A stretch of DNA of 64,000 nucleotides, from positions 214,559-278,558 of the forward strand of contig NZ_VWNB01000001.1 in assembly GCF_013387475.1 (NCBI RefSeq), given 5' to 3'. The notes beneath the pieces were generated by a model. That model had not been told where the DNA came from, ran no database searches, and saw nothing but the letters and a program-made list of their open reading frames with translations. Within the stretch, counting starts at the first letter, position 1; every line of letters starts with the position of its first letter. Below are positions 43,094 through 52,741 of the stretch, one piece after another. The position numbers were made by a program, and so were the translations under genes. Origin of the DNA: Mariprofundus sp. KV. Lineage in GTDB: Bacteria > Pseudomonadota > Zetaproteobacteria > Mariprofundales > Mariprofundaceae.

Positions 43094-45065
43094 AAATGAT
43101 AGCCTGTCGATAGCATCCTCCGAGATTCTTGTCGTTGACGATACCCCGGCCAGCCTGAAGCTGATCACTGAAACGCTTCGAGGTGAAGGTTATCAGGTGC
43201 GTCCGGCCAATAGCGGTCAACTCGCACTCAACTCAGCAGTTGCCAAACCGCCGCAGCTTATCCTGCTTGATATCCGCATGCCCGGCATGGATGGCTTTGA
43301 GGTGATCCGAAAACTCAAAGCCGATGAGATCACCCGTGATGTGCCGGTGATCTTCCTCAGTGCCTCGGTCGAGCTGGAGAGCCACATCAAAGGCTTTGAT
43401 CTCGGTGCTGTCGATTTCGTCACCAAGCCGTTTCAGCGCCAGGAGCTGCTGGCCAGGGTGCGCACCCATCTTGAGCTCTATCGTCTGCGCGCCCGTATGG
43501 GGCAGCTGATTGATGAGCGAACTTCTGCGTTAGAGGAGAGCCAGACCCGTTTCAGACGCCTGGTCGAGAATCTGCGCAACGAATATTTCCTCTACGAACA
43601 TGATGCCAGCGGTGTCTTCACCTATGTCAGTCCATCGATCACCAATCTGCTCGGTTACAGTCAGGAGGAGTTTAGAACCCACTATGCGCAATATCTGACG
43701 GATCACCCGATCAACAAAGCGGTGACCAAAAATACCGAGCAGGCACTTGCAGGCAAAACCCAGCCCTCCTACGAACTTGAGATCTTCGCCAAAGATGGCT
43801 CCCGCCACTGGCTGGAGATCAATGAATCACCGGTCAGCAATAATTCCGGCACCGTATTTTCGGTAGAGGGCATCGCCCACGACATCACCGATAAAAAAGA
43901 GCTGCAGAAGCAGTTCCTGCAGGCGCAGAAGATGGAGGCGCTCGGCACACTGGTTGGCGGCATGGCCCACGACTTCAATAACCTTCTGGCCGGTATAACA
44001 GGTTCGCTCTATATCGCCCGGCGCAGGATCGATTCTGAACCGGAGCAGGCAAAAGAGAAGATTCAGACCGCAGAGGTGCTCGGAACTCAGGCCGCCGATA
44101 TGATCAAACATCTGCTCACCTTCGCCCGTCACGGTGTGGTGGAGAAATCACCGACACCAATCAAATCGCTGTTCAAGGAGGCGAGCAAACTGATTGAGCC
44201 GGGTGTGCCCGCCAATATCAGTTTCAAATCGATCCATACTGATGAGGATATGATCATTATGGCCAGCCCTGCACAGTTGCAGCAGGTGCTGATGAACCTG
44301 GTCAATAATGCCCGCGATGCCTGCATTGATGCGCAGAAACCCGAAGTTACCATCAGCCTGAAACAATATGAATCTGATCTCACCTTCAAACAGCAACACC
44401 CGGAACTCTCCGGCAACGAATTTGCCCTGATTGAGGTGACGGATAACGGCACAGGCATCAGCCATGAGAACCTGGGTAAGGTATTCGAGCCCTTTTTCAC
44501 CACCAAAGATCCCGGCAAAGGTACGGGACTGGGGCTGGCTATGGTCTACGGCACCATCAAGGATCACGGTGGTGTCATAGAGGTGAAGAGCCAGCCGGGC
44601 GAAGGCTCAACCTTCCAGGTATTCCTGCCAATCAAGCATAGTGATCTACAGGAGATGAATGAGGAGAGCGAAGAGCTACAGTCTGAACATGGCGAAACCA
44701 TCCTGCTGGCCGACGATGATGAGATGCTGCTTATCGCTTATGCCGATATCCTCTCATCTCTGGGCTATCAGGTGATCACCGCCAGTAACGGCATGCAGGC
44801 GCTTAATATCTACAAAGAGAAGAGTGATGCCATTGATCTGGTGATTCTCGATATTGTGATGCCGGAGCTGGGAGGCGTTGATGCCGCCCGTGATATCCGC
44901 AAGCTCAATCCCGGGCAGAAGCTGCTCTTCTCCACCGGTTATGACCTCAATCAGGAGATGATCAAACATCTTGCAGAACAGCATGAGATTATTATCAGCA
45001 AACCGTGGGCAGTTTCATCGGCCAGCCGAATCATCCGCGAGCAGCTGGCTTCAGGTAAAGCGTAA
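43086..45065 (+). CDS. Soluble REC-PAS-kinase-REC hybrid histidine kinase
   Basis: The 659-residue protein has an N-terminal receiver (about 14-130; LLDIRMPGMDG), a PAS domain (about 155-275, ending DITDKKELQ), an NtrB-like HisKA (MAHDFNNLLAGITG; His about 295), HATPase (about 390-510; GTGLGLAMVYG) and a C-terminal receiver (about 535-655; LVILDIVMPELGG). The N-terminal receiver could take phosphate from the upstream kinase. No output domain is present. ATG 43086 follows ggagga by about 7 bases and overlaps the upstream gene by 8 bases. It is the last gene of the unit. Confidence 0.9.
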   Translation: MVENDSLSIASSEILVVDDTPASLKLITETLRGEGYQVRPANSGQLALNSAVAKPPQLILLDIRMPGMDGFEVIRKLKADEITRDVPVIFLSASVELESHIKGFDLGAVDFVTKPFQRQELLARVRTHLELYRLRARMGQLIDERTSALEESQTRFRRLVENLRNEYFLYEHDASGVFTYVSPSITNLLGYSQEEFRTHYAQYLTDHPINKAVTKNTEQALAGKTQPSYELEIFAKDGSRHWLEINESPVSNNSGTVFSVEGIAHDITDKKELQKQFLQAQKMEALGTLVGGMAHDFNNLLAGITGSLYIARRRIDSEPEQAKEKIQTAEVLGTQAADMIKHLLTFARHGVVEKSPTPIKSLFKEASKLIEPGVPANISFKSIHTDEDMIIMASPAQLQQVLMNLVNNARDACIDAQKPEVTISLKQYESDLTFKQQHPELSGNEFALIEVTDNGTGISHENLGKVFEPFFTTKDPGKGTGLGLAMVYGTIKDHGGVIEVKSQPGEGSTFQVFLPIKHSDLQEMNEESEELQSEHGETILLADDDEMLLIAYADILSSLGYQVITASNGMQALNIYKEKSDAIDLVILDIVMPELGGVDAARDIRKLNPGQKLLFSTGYDLNQEMIKHLAEQHEIIISKPWAVSSASRIIREQLASGKA

Positions 45066-45201
45066 TCCGAACCGCCGGAGCAGCCCCCCCTTCCATCTCA
45101 AGCCCTGCCACTCTCCTTCAGAGATGCTCATAGCTGTTCAAACGTTCCAGAACCAACAAGTTCATAGATGCACTTTTCCCCTGCTCCACTAAGATTGCAA
45201 A

Positions 45202-47445
45202 ATGAGTGAGAGAAAAATAGTTCGACTGGCGATTGATGGCATGAACTGTGCCGGCTGCGTCGCCAAGGTTGAGGCCGCACTCAACAGTGTGGCCGGTGTC
45301 TCCCATGCCAGTGTCAATCTGGCCCAGCGTAGCGGACTGGTGGAAGGAGCGATGCAGACTGCCGATCTGATTACAGCAATCAGGGCAACCGGACGCGATG
45401 CCCGTGAAATTCGCACAGCCGCCGATGAATCAGAGAGAGAGATCGCCGATCAATTGCGTTTCAAACAACTGCTCAAACAGTTCATGGTTGCCGCAGCCGT
45501 TGGCGCACCGCTGTTTATCGCAGGCATGAGCGGCTGGCTGCCGCAACTCTCCACCGAATCAACCAACATCTTCTGGATTGTGCTGGGGCTGCTCACGCTG
45601 GCGGTGATGATCTATTCAGGTCGCCACTTCTATCGCGGTGCCATGCGTGGCTTTATCCGTCTGCAGTTCGATATGGATACACTGATTGCCACCGGCACCG
45701 GCTCGGCATGGCTCTACTCGATGATCATCACCCTATGGCCCGGCTCCGTGCCTGCGATGGGGCGACACATCTATTTTGAGGCAGCACTGGTTATCATCGC
45801 CCTGATCAATCTCGGACAGGCACTGGAGATGCGGGCGCGTGGAAAAACCTCGGAGGCGATCCGGCGACTGATGGGGCTAACCCCCAAAACAGCCCGCATC
45901 GTACGCGATGGAAAAGAGATTGATCTCCCCCTCGAAGCGGTGGTTATCGGTGATCTTCTGCGTGTGCGCCCGGGGGAAACGATTGCCGTTGACGGCAACC
46001 TCAGCGAAGGCCATTCACTGGTGGATGAGTCGATGCTGACTGGTGAACCGATGCCGGTGGAGAAGGCGGTCGGGGATGAGGTGGTCGGTGGCACCATCAA
46101 TGGGCGGGGAAGTTTTCTCTTTACGGCGACACGGATCGGAGCCGATACCGTGCTTGCCCGCATTGTTGCAACAGTACAGCAGGCACAGAGTTCAAAACCG
46201 CGTATCGGCAGGGTGGTGGATCGGGTGGCAGCCGTGTTTGTACCCGCCATCCTGCTCATTGCTGCGCTCACCTTTCTGCTCTGGTTCTATTTCGGGCCTG
46301 AGCCGCAGATCAGCTATGCCATGGTTACGGCGATGACCGTGCTGATTATCGCCTGCCCCTGCGCATTGGGGCTGGCTACACCGATGTCGATCATGGTGGG
46401 GGTAGGCAAAGCGGCCGAACATGGTGTGTTGATCAAAAACGGTGAGGCGCTGGAGCGGGCGGGCAAGCTTACAACCATCGTGATGGATAAAACCGGCACC
46501 CTGACGCTTGGCAAACCCACGCTTACCGACTGCATCGCGATTGCCGCTGATGAGAAGCAGCTGCTCTACCTTGCCGCTGCACTTGAAGCGGGCAGTGAAC
46601 ATCCGCTGGCTGCAGCCATCATAAGTGCAGCCGCCGGGCAGGGCATAAAAGCTGGCAGCTGTGAAGCGTTCAAAGCCCATGCCGGGCTCGGTCTGGAAGG
46701 CAGCGTGGACGGGCGCAAACTGCTGCTGGGCAGCCTCAGACTGATGCGAGAGCGCGGCGTGACGCTAACTACTGAGATCCAGCAACAGGTGAACAGACTT
46801 GCCGCACAGGCGCGCACCCCCATGTTGCTGGCAGAGCATGGAGAGGTGATCGGTATGATGGCCATATCCGATCCGATCCGCAGTGAGAGCAGGGAAGCGG
46901 TAACGCGACTGCAGGCTCAGGGACTACGTGTGGTGATGCTGACTGGCGACAGCCACGCTACAGCAGCTGCCGTAGCAACTGCTGTAGGTGTTGATGATGT
47001 GATCTCCGAGGTGATGCCCGCGGATAAAGATGCAAAGATCGCGGCGCTGCAACAGGCCGGAGAGATCGTTGGCATGGTCGGTGATGGCATTAACGATGCT
47101 GCAGCCCTGGCCCGTGCTGATGTCGGTTTTGCCATCGCTTCCGGAACCGATATTGCAATGGCCAGTGCGGATATTACGCTGATGCGCTCCTCTCCGCTGG
47201 GTGTGCTTACCGCGATTGAGATATCCCGGGCAACCATGGCCAACATCCGCCAGAATCTGCTGGGTGCCTTTATCTACAATACGCTGGGCATTCCGATAGC
47301 GGCAGGCGTTCTTTTCCCGTTCATGGGGCTGCTGCTCAATCCGATGATAGCCGGAGCAGCCATGGCGCTCTCCTCATTTACCGTGGTCAGCAACGCCAAT
47401 CGCCTGCGCCGGTTCAAACCCGACCAGAGCCACAAAAAGGGCTGA
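45202..47445 (+). CDS. copA: Heavy-metal P1B-type ATPase, copper class
   Basis: The 747-residue pump has one N-terminal metal-binding domain (GMNCAGC, Cys 16 and 19), eight membrane helices, the TGEP actuator loop ([12 protein letters not shown]), the CPC transport motif (ACPCALG, Cys 385 and 387), the phosphorylated Asp 429 in DKTGTLT, HP motif in SEHPLAAAI and GDGINDA. The CPC with one CxxC domain and the late MxxSS-like segment point to Cu(I) export. It lies 136 bases after the signalling operon and stands alone; no copper regulator is adjacent. Confidence 0.93.
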   Translation: MSERKIVRLAIDGMNCAGCVAKVEAALNSVAGVSHASVNLAQRSGLVEGAMQTADLITAIRATGRDAREIRTAADESEREIADQLRFKQLLKQFMVAAAVGAPLFIAGMSGWLPQLSTESTNIFWIVLGLLTLAVMIYSGRHFYRGAMRGFIRLQFDMDTLIATGTGSAWLYSMIITLWPGSVPAMGRHIYFEAALVIIALINLGQALEMRARGKTSEAIRRLMGLTPKTARIVRDGKEIDLPLEAVVIGDLLRVRPGETIAVDGNLSEGHSLVDESMLTGEPMPVEKAVGDEVVGGTINGRGSFLFTATRIGADTVLARIVATVQQAQSSKPRIGRVVDRVAAVFVPAILLIAALTFLLWFYFGPEPQISYAMVTAMTVLIIACPCALGLATPMSIMVGVGKAAEHGVLIKNGEALERAGKLTTIVMDKTGTLTLGKPTLTDCIAIAADEKQLLYLAAALEAGSEHPLAAAIISAAAGQGIKAGSCEAFKAHAGLGLEGSVDGRKLLLGSLRLMRERGVTLTTEIQQQVNRLAAQARTPMLLAEHGEVIGMMAISDPIRSESREAVTRLQAQGLRVVMLTGDSHATAAAVATAVGVDDVISEVMPADKDAKIAALQQAGEIVGMVGDGINDAAALARADVGFAIASGTDIAMASADITLMRSSPLGVLTAIEISRATMANIRQNLLGAFIYNTLGIPIAAGVLFPFMGLLLNPMIAGAAMALSSFTVVSNANRLRRFKPDQSHKKG

Positions 47446-47461
47446 ATCGACGCCGTCAAAA

Positions 47462-48613
47462 TTAATCTGAAGAGGCTCTGAAACCACGTTTTGGCAACAT
47501 CAGCGCCAGCGGTATGCCGATGACAGCGACCCCGGCACAGAGATAAAAGGCCATTGCATATCCCATGCTTCCAACAATCAGGCCGCAGCCCATGATGCCA
47601 ATGGTAGTACCCAGTCCGAAACCGGCTGCTGAAAAGAGTCCTTGTGCAGCAGCATGACGGTTATCCGGCGCAATCCTCTTGACCCAGGCGATGGCAGAGA
47701 CATGAAAAGCAGCAAAACTGGCCGCATGCAACAGCTGCAACCCGACCAGCAGCACCATATTGGTTGTTAAACCTGTGCCCAGCCAGCGCAGAGCGGCCAG
47801 CGCCAGACAGATACTGAATACCAGTGCCGGTGCACGCAGCTGCACTGCTCTTGACCAGCGCCACATCAGAACGATCTCAGCAAGTACGCCAATCACCCAG
47901 TAGAGGCCAATCTGCCACCCCGAAAAACCGGCATCGACCAGATAGAGGCTGAAAAAACCGTAGTAGGCACCATGCGAGATCTGCATGATAAAGGCGACGG
48001 CGAGCAGCAGATAGAAAACCCTGGGGAATGGGGTTAATCCACTTTCGGGTTCATGAAACTGCTCGACACTGGGGAAACCCCGTGCAGCAACGGCAAGCAC
48101 AACCATCAGTGCAGCAAGCAGATAGGGGAAGCTGGCGACATGCTCACCCGTCAGCCAAACACCACCGAGCAGTGAGGCGACAACGAAACCGATCGAACCC
48201 CAGACACGCAGACGTCCATAGTCGGCCATCTCCAATTCGGACACCGAGACAGAGAGCCCATCGGCAAGCGGCAATACTGCCGCCCATAAAACACCAAACA
48301 GTAGAATGACCACAGCTAGCAGGTAAACATTAAACACAAACGCAATCACCAGCGCGGCAAAGGCCGCCAGCCATGAGGCAATGACAATAAACCGGTGCCC
48401 CTGATCCTGTGGGCGGCTATCAAGCAGATGCCCGATCCAGGGCGGCGCCACGACTTTCGCCAGTGCCATGAGTCCGGTCATGAAACCGATCAATACTGCA
48501 TCAAGGCCTCGACCATCGAGATAGACCGGAAAGAAGGGCAGCACCAGCCCCATGGCGGCAAAATAGGCTGCGTAGAAGAGACGAATGCGATTCAGGGATG
48601 CGTGGGTAACCAT
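47462..48613 (-). CDS. MFS transporter (MFS_1-like/HcaT type)
   Basis: The 383-residue protein has about 12 hydrophobic helices. The N-terminal YAAYFAAMGLVLPFFPVYLDGRG-type segment (key: FFPVYL) and YGRLRVWGSIGFV in the fourth helix region are typical of the PF12832/HcaT-like group. Substrate is unknown. It is convergent with copA, 16 bases away, and I see no terminator between them. Confidence 0.85.
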   Translation of the reverse strand: MVTHASLNRIRLFYAAYFAAMGLVLPFFPVYLDGRGLDAVLIGFMTGLMALAKVVAPPWIGHLLDSRPQDQGHRFIVIASWLAAFAALVIAFVFNVYLLAVVILLFGVLWAAVLPLADGLSVSVSELEMADYGRLRVWGSIGFVVASLLGGVWLTGEHVASFPYLLAALMVVLAVAARGFPSVEQFHEPESGLTPFPRVFYLLLAVAFIMQISHGAYYGFFSLYLVDAGFSGWQIGLYWVIGVLAEIVLMWRWSRAVQLRAPALVFSICLALAALRWLGTGLTTNMVLLVGLQLLHAASFAAFHVSAIAWVKRIAPDNRHAAAQGLFSAAGFGLGTTIGIMGCGLIVGSMGYAMAFYLCAGVAVIGIPLALMLPKRGFRASSD

Positions 48614-48656
48614 GCCTGCAACTTAGACCATCATCAGGTGTCGGTTAGCGATGGCG

Positions 48657-49052
48657 TTAAACACCCTCGGAAGTAAACAGAAATGCGAGCACAACAAATT
48701 TGGAGCAGATCACCGCCACAAAAATTGCCGTCAATGAGGTAATCAGAACGGTATTGGCCTCTTTCTTGGCAAAGAAAATTTTAGGTAGTAGCGAGAGCCC
48801 GGCAAGAAAGCCGGCAATAGCGAATACCGTATTCAATTCACTGCTGCTCACCTCCAGCTTGACCATCGCATGATTGAGGTCGTCAAAAACAGATCCAACC
48901 AGCAGAACAAACACCAGCCAGCAGAAGTAGAGCATCACATACTCAATCGGATGACAGCGCAGAGAGAACTTTCTACCGAGAAGAATCATTGGTATTGCAA
49001 CGATATTTGCCGCAATGGCATAAGCGATAAAAGAGTGAAGGTATGCGTCCAT
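48657..49052 (-). CDS. Hypothetical four-helix membrane protein
   Basis: The 131-residue protein has about four hydrophobic helices (about 7-27, 37-57, 72-92, 103-125). Charged residues are few, and no motif is recognised. It lies 43 bases upstream of the MFS gene on the same strand and may share its transcript. Confidence 0.65.
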   Translation of the reverse strand: MDAYLHSFIAYAIAANIVAIPMILLGRKFSLRCHPIEYVMLYFCWLVFVLLVGSVFDDLNHAMVKLEVSSSELNTVFAIAGFLAGLSLLPKIFFAKKEANTVLITSLTAIFVAVICSKFVVLAFLFTSEGV

Positions 49053-49242
49053 ATGCGCAGCCTATCGCAGGCGAAAATAAAATCACCGTCCAACAAACAG
49101 GCGGGCGGGAAGGGAAGATGCTGAATGAATAAACGGTGGCTTAGCTTGCGCGAATCATTCGACTCGTCCACATTTACAACCATGAACCCGTCATCGCCCC
49201 CCATGCGTGATCGCCACCCTCTGATTACAAGCGTAAAACAGC

Positions 49243-49839
49243 ATGGATGAGTGGTTCACTATCGTTGTTCGCCAGCTGATTCTCTACAGTCTGCCTGTGC
49301 TTGTTTCGATCACTCTGGTCACCATGCTCGAAGCCCGACTGATAAAAGGTGGGCTGCCACACCCCTTTTATGCCATATCCTGGCGAGGCTGCTGGATTCC
49401 GTTTTTAACCGCACTCTGCTTCCATCGTGGTGTCATCATTGCACTGCCCAACCCTCTCAAGCCGGGTTTAAAGGCTGCGGCCACCCGCCTCATCGCCCAC
49501 GCGCTGCTCTGCGCTATCGGCTTTCTTCTCTATGCCTGGAGCCTTGCCTCTCAGGCTCCGGTCGGCCTGCCGCCGCTGCACCTCTGGTGGGCCAAGGTGT
49601 TGATGTTTTTTAACCTCTGCATGCTCTTTCTGCATCTGCTGCCGCTACCTCTGCTGCTGATGGGAGAGATCATCGCCAAAAGCCCCAAACTTCCCCCTCT
49701 GCCGGGTGGAAATTCGCTGACATGGATTAGCCTGACGCTACTGGTTGCCACACCGATACTTGATCTATCGCTCGGCTCGTTCATGATATATCCGGTCTAC
49801 GAGTGGTTGAGTAGCAGTGCTATACAACTTGCAGGCTAA
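49243..49839 (+). CDS. Hypothetical integral membrane protein
   Basis: The 198-residue protein has about five hydrophobic segments separated by short basic loops. No motif is recognised. No Shine-Dalgarno is clear before ATG 49243. Its stop codon (49837-49839) touches the structured repeat copy B. It is divergent from the four-helix protein gene. Confidence 0.65.
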   Translation: MDEWFTIVVRQLILYSLPVLVSITLVTMLEARLIKGGLPHPFYAISWRGCWIPFLTALCFHRGVIIALPNPLKPGLKAAATRLIAHALLCAIGFLLYAWSLASQAPVGLPPLHLWWAKVLMFFNLCMLFLHLLPLPLLLMGEIIAKSPKLPPLPGGNSLTWISLTLLVATPILDLSLGSFMIYPVYEWLSSSAIQLAG

Positions 49840-49992
49840 GGAATCTCTGAAAAACCACGTCCATGTAGTTTTTCAGTACGCAAAGGCAAAAGCGTGGCTT
49901 TGCCTTTGCTCACAAAACCGAGCACTTACTGTGCATGATTTTGGCAGGCCATCCATGGCCTGCACGGATACGCTGACTTTTTCAGAGTATCC
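49840..49992. repeat. Structured intergenic repeat, copy B, with terminal inverted repeats
   Basis: The 153-bp element starts right after a stop codon. Ends GGAATCTCTGAAAAA (49840-49854) and its inverted partner (49978-49992) match at 13 of 15 bases. Inside are four hairpins: ctgaaaaac/gtttttcag (49847-49876), an 11-bp stem gcaaaggcaaa/tttgcctttgc (49880-49909), caaaa...gcac/gtgc...ttttg (49913-49943) and gcaggcca/tggcctgc (49944-49963) with loop tcca. The last three match copy A (157-300) with compensatory changes. It may be a mobile palindromic element or an RNA 3' element. Confidence 0.65.
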
Positions 49993-50028
49993 CTAATATT
50001 GGCAATATATTTGCTTGAGGATCAAGCT

Positions 50029-50838
50029 ATGCATGACGCAGTTTTCGACAGAGTATCAACCATGGAGCTACTGGCTTTCAGTGAGGATCTACCCTCGCTG
50101 CCGGATCGCTTTATCAAAATTCAGAAAATTGCACAGGATCCCAACTCCAGTGCTGATGATCTGGCTGAAGTGATCAGAAGTGATCAGGCCACCACGGTCA
50201 TGATCCTGAAATTTGCCAACTCCTCAGCCTATAACCCTTCCGGCATCGCCATTGGCGAACTCTCCAAAGCGATCGCCCGACTCGGCTCCAAAGAGACCGT
50301 ACATATCGCTACCGCCATGTCACTGATGTACGGCATCATTCTACCCACCGGCATGGCAAACATTCGCGCCTTCTGGAGCCACGCCTTTGCGGTGGGGCTG
50401 GTCTGTGAACAGCTGGCACATCAGATCGACCCAACAGGTAAAAAATACAATCACGAGCGGGCTTTTATGGTCGGACTTTTGCACGATATCGGTCGGGCTG
50501 CTCTGGGCATGCGTGTCGATTTCTCCTATTTCGAGCGCGAACTCGGCCATCTGCACTCCGATGCTCTGATCAAGGCAGAGGAGAAACTGTATGGTGTCAA
50601 TCACGCCGAAGCAGGTCAGCAGCTGCTTAGTCTGTGGCTGTTTCCTGATGATCTCTGTCAGGTGGTTGCAGAGCACCATAATCCGGATAGTAGTCTGCCC
50701 CTGGCCAGAATCTGTAACATTGCCACCCATTTTGTTGTCGAGAACATGCCTGCCAGAATCTCTTTTGACTCCATCTATATTGAGGTTGAAAAAGCGCTGC
50801 ATAAAAACCCTCCTGATCTGACCTCTATCACCGGCTGA
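50029..50838 (+). CDS. HDOD-domain signalling protein
   Basis: The 269-residue soluble protein is one HDOD domain: LPSLPDRFIKIQKIAQDPNS, LAEVIRSDQATTVMILKFANS, IARLGSKETVHIATA, HAFAVGLVCEQLAH and FMVGLLHDIGRAAL. HDOD proteins are degenerate HD proteins that act in signalling, motility and stress. ATG 50029 follows gaggat. It lies downstream of repeat copy B and stands alone. Confidence 0.88.
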   Translation: MHDAVFDRVSTMELLAFSEDLPSLPDRFIKIQKIAQDPNSSADDLAEVIRSDQATTVMILKFANSSAYNPSGIAIGELSKAIARLGSKETVHIATAMSLMYGIILPTGMANIRAFWSHAFAVGLVCEQLAHQIDPTGKKYNHERAFMVGLLHDIGRAALGMRVDFSYFERELGHLHSDALIKAEEKLYGVNHAEAGQQLLSLWLFPDDLCQVVAEHHNPDSSLPLARICNIATHFVVENMPARISFDSIYIEVEKALHKNPPDLTSITG

Positions 50839-50950
50839 AGCCCCTCCGCCTCTTTTTCAACGCTGAGCTGCCCTCTACTATCGAGCTTGGCTCATTTTCT
50901 GTTACTGTTGGGCTATCCGGAAAATATCACAGCAAGGGTAACCAACACGC

Positions 50951-52741
50951 ATGACAATAAAGGATACATCAGATCGCAAACCGTGGAAAACCTGGCTTCG
51001 CAACCAGGAGATACTCTACGTTGTGCTGCTGGCCGTTGTTGTCGGTGTCGTATCCGGCTACGCATCACTGCTGCTGCGTTTCGCCATTGAGTGGGTCAGC
51101 CTCTTCTGGACAGGTGAACGCACCTGGTTAAAAGCGATGGATACCCTGCCCTGGTATATCTATCTGGTGGCCCCGACCGTGGGTGGCCTGCTGGTCGGCT
51201 GGATCACCGTGCGTTATCTGCCCGGTGGTGAACTGCGCGGCGTATCAGGCGTACTGGCCGATATGGTGGAGAGCAAAGCCAGAGTACACCGCCATCAGAT
51301 GGCTACCGAAACCTTCGGCTCCGCTATTGCCATCGGTAGTGGCGCCAGTCTTGGGCGAGAGGGGCCGACCGTCGCACTGGGCGCCCTGATCTCCTCAGAA
51401 ATCGGCCAGCGTGCAGGACTCTCCGAACAGCAGTTGCGCATCCTTATCGGCTGCGGCGTTGCCGCTGCCATTGCCGCCTCATTCAACACGCCGATTGCAG
51501 GCGTGCTTTTCGCCCTTGAAGTGATCCTGGCTGATTACGCCATTGCCACATTCAGTCCGATCGTTATTGCCTCAGTACTGGCGACCGTGATTGCCCGCTC
51601 CGAGGTGGGCAACTTCCCCGCCTTCACCGTCCCCGAATATCACCTGATCAGCGTCTGGGAGATTCCCGCCTATATGATCATGGGGGCTCTGTGCGGCCTG
51701 GTTGCCAGCGGTTTTATCAAATCGATGGCACCTACACGTGCCTGGCTGGCCAACCTGATTCCCAATCGCAAGCTGCGCCCTGCGGCTGTCGGCTTCGCCA
51801 TCGGCCTGATGGGGCTGGCCATTCCTCAGGTGATGTCGATCGGCTACGGCGTGGTCGAGGATATGCTGCTGGAGCGCATCCACCCTGAACTGCTTGGTGT
51901 GGCGCTGCCGTTAACTGCTTTTCTGGCCATCATCCTGATCGGCAAAACGATCGCCGTAGTTCTGAGTGCCGCAGGCGGTTTTCCCGGTGGGCTGTTCGGC
52001 CCGGCCCTCTTCCTCGGCGCTACCGTTGGTGCGCTCTTCGGTGATATCGCCCATAGCATCTCCCCCGCCTACACTGAAGGTTATGGTGCCTATGCACTGG
52101 TGGCGTGCGGGGCGTTAACGGCAGCTGCCCTGCAGGCACCGCTGACGGTGATGTTGATCGTATTTGAGATGACGGCTGACTATCACATCATGCTACCGCT
52201 GATGATCGCCTGTAGCGTAGCCACCATGGTGACCCGCTCTTTTGGCCGGGCCTCTGTTTTTACCGAAGTGCTGGAGGAGCGCGGCATTGAAACCCACTGG
52301 GGCAGGGAGCAGTCATGGATCAGATCGGTACCGATCACCCAGATCCCCTGGCGCTCGATTGCCCGCGTATCGGAACATGCCAAGCTGGAGGAGCTGAAAC
52401 AGGTCTATACCGGCTCAGGCAAGGGGTGTGTGCAGGTGGTGGATGATAACGGTGATATGGTCGGCATTGTTACCTTTGCCGATCTGCAGCAGTGGCTGAT
52501 TGACCCTGCACTGGATCAGGTTGTAGTGGCCGGAGAGGTGGCCAATCGCAAGGTGCTTACCGTACGTGAATCCGACAGTCTGCTTGATGCCGTACAGATT
52601 CTTGATCGCGAGGAGTTCGAACAGATGCCGGTGGTCGCTGATGACAATCCGCGAAGGGTGCTCGGCATACTGTCCCGCAACGCCATCTTCTCGACCTACC
52701 ACAAACTGATCGTCAAACACGGGGAGGGTGAGCGTGAGTGA
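50951..52741 (+). CDS. CLC chloride channel/transporter with CBS domains
   Basis: The 596-residue membrane protein has the CLC core (about 20-450) and a cytosolic CBS pair (about 465-590). The gating Glu motif GREGPTV, GGFPGGLFGPALFLGA and a late ADYHIMLP (Tyr region) are visible. In the helix NTPIAGVLFALEV the residue that aligns with the inner proton Glu of the E. coli exchanger appears to be Val, as in channel-type members. So ion flow may be uncoupled; this rests on alignment from memory. The stop overlaps the next gene by 8 bases. Confidence 0.9.
   Translation: MTIKDTSDRKPWKTWLRNQEILYVVLLAVVVGVVSGYASLLLRFAIEWVSLFWTGERTWLKAMDTLPWYIYLVAPTVGGLLVGWITVRYLPGGELRGVSGVLADMVESKARVHRHQMATETFGSAIAIGSGASLGREGPTVALGALISSEIGQRAGLSEQQLRILIGCGVAAAIAASFNTPIAGVLFALEVILADYAIATFSPIVIASVLATVIARSEVGNFPAFTVPEYHLISVWEIPAYMIMGALCGLVASGFIKSMAPTRAWLANLIPNRKLRPAAVGFAIGLMGLAIPQVMSIGYGVVEDMLLERIHPELLGVALPLTAFLAIILIGKTIAVVLSAAGGFPGGLFGPALFLGATVGALFGDIAHSISPAYTEGYGAYALVACGALTAAALQAPLTVMLIVFEMTADYHIMLPLMIACSVATMVTRSFGRASVFTEVLEERGIETHWGREQSWIRSVPITQIPWRSIARVSEHAKLEELKQVYTGSGKGCVQVVDDNGDMVGIVTFADLQQWLIDPALDQVVVAGEVANRKVLTVRESDSLLDAVQILDREEFEQMPVVADDNPRRVLGILSRNAIFSTYHKLIVKHGEGERE

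Noticed and set aside
45066-45201. Copper-responsive operator before copA
   Set aside because: No CueR/CopY-type palindrome was evident in the gap, and no regulator gene is adjacent.
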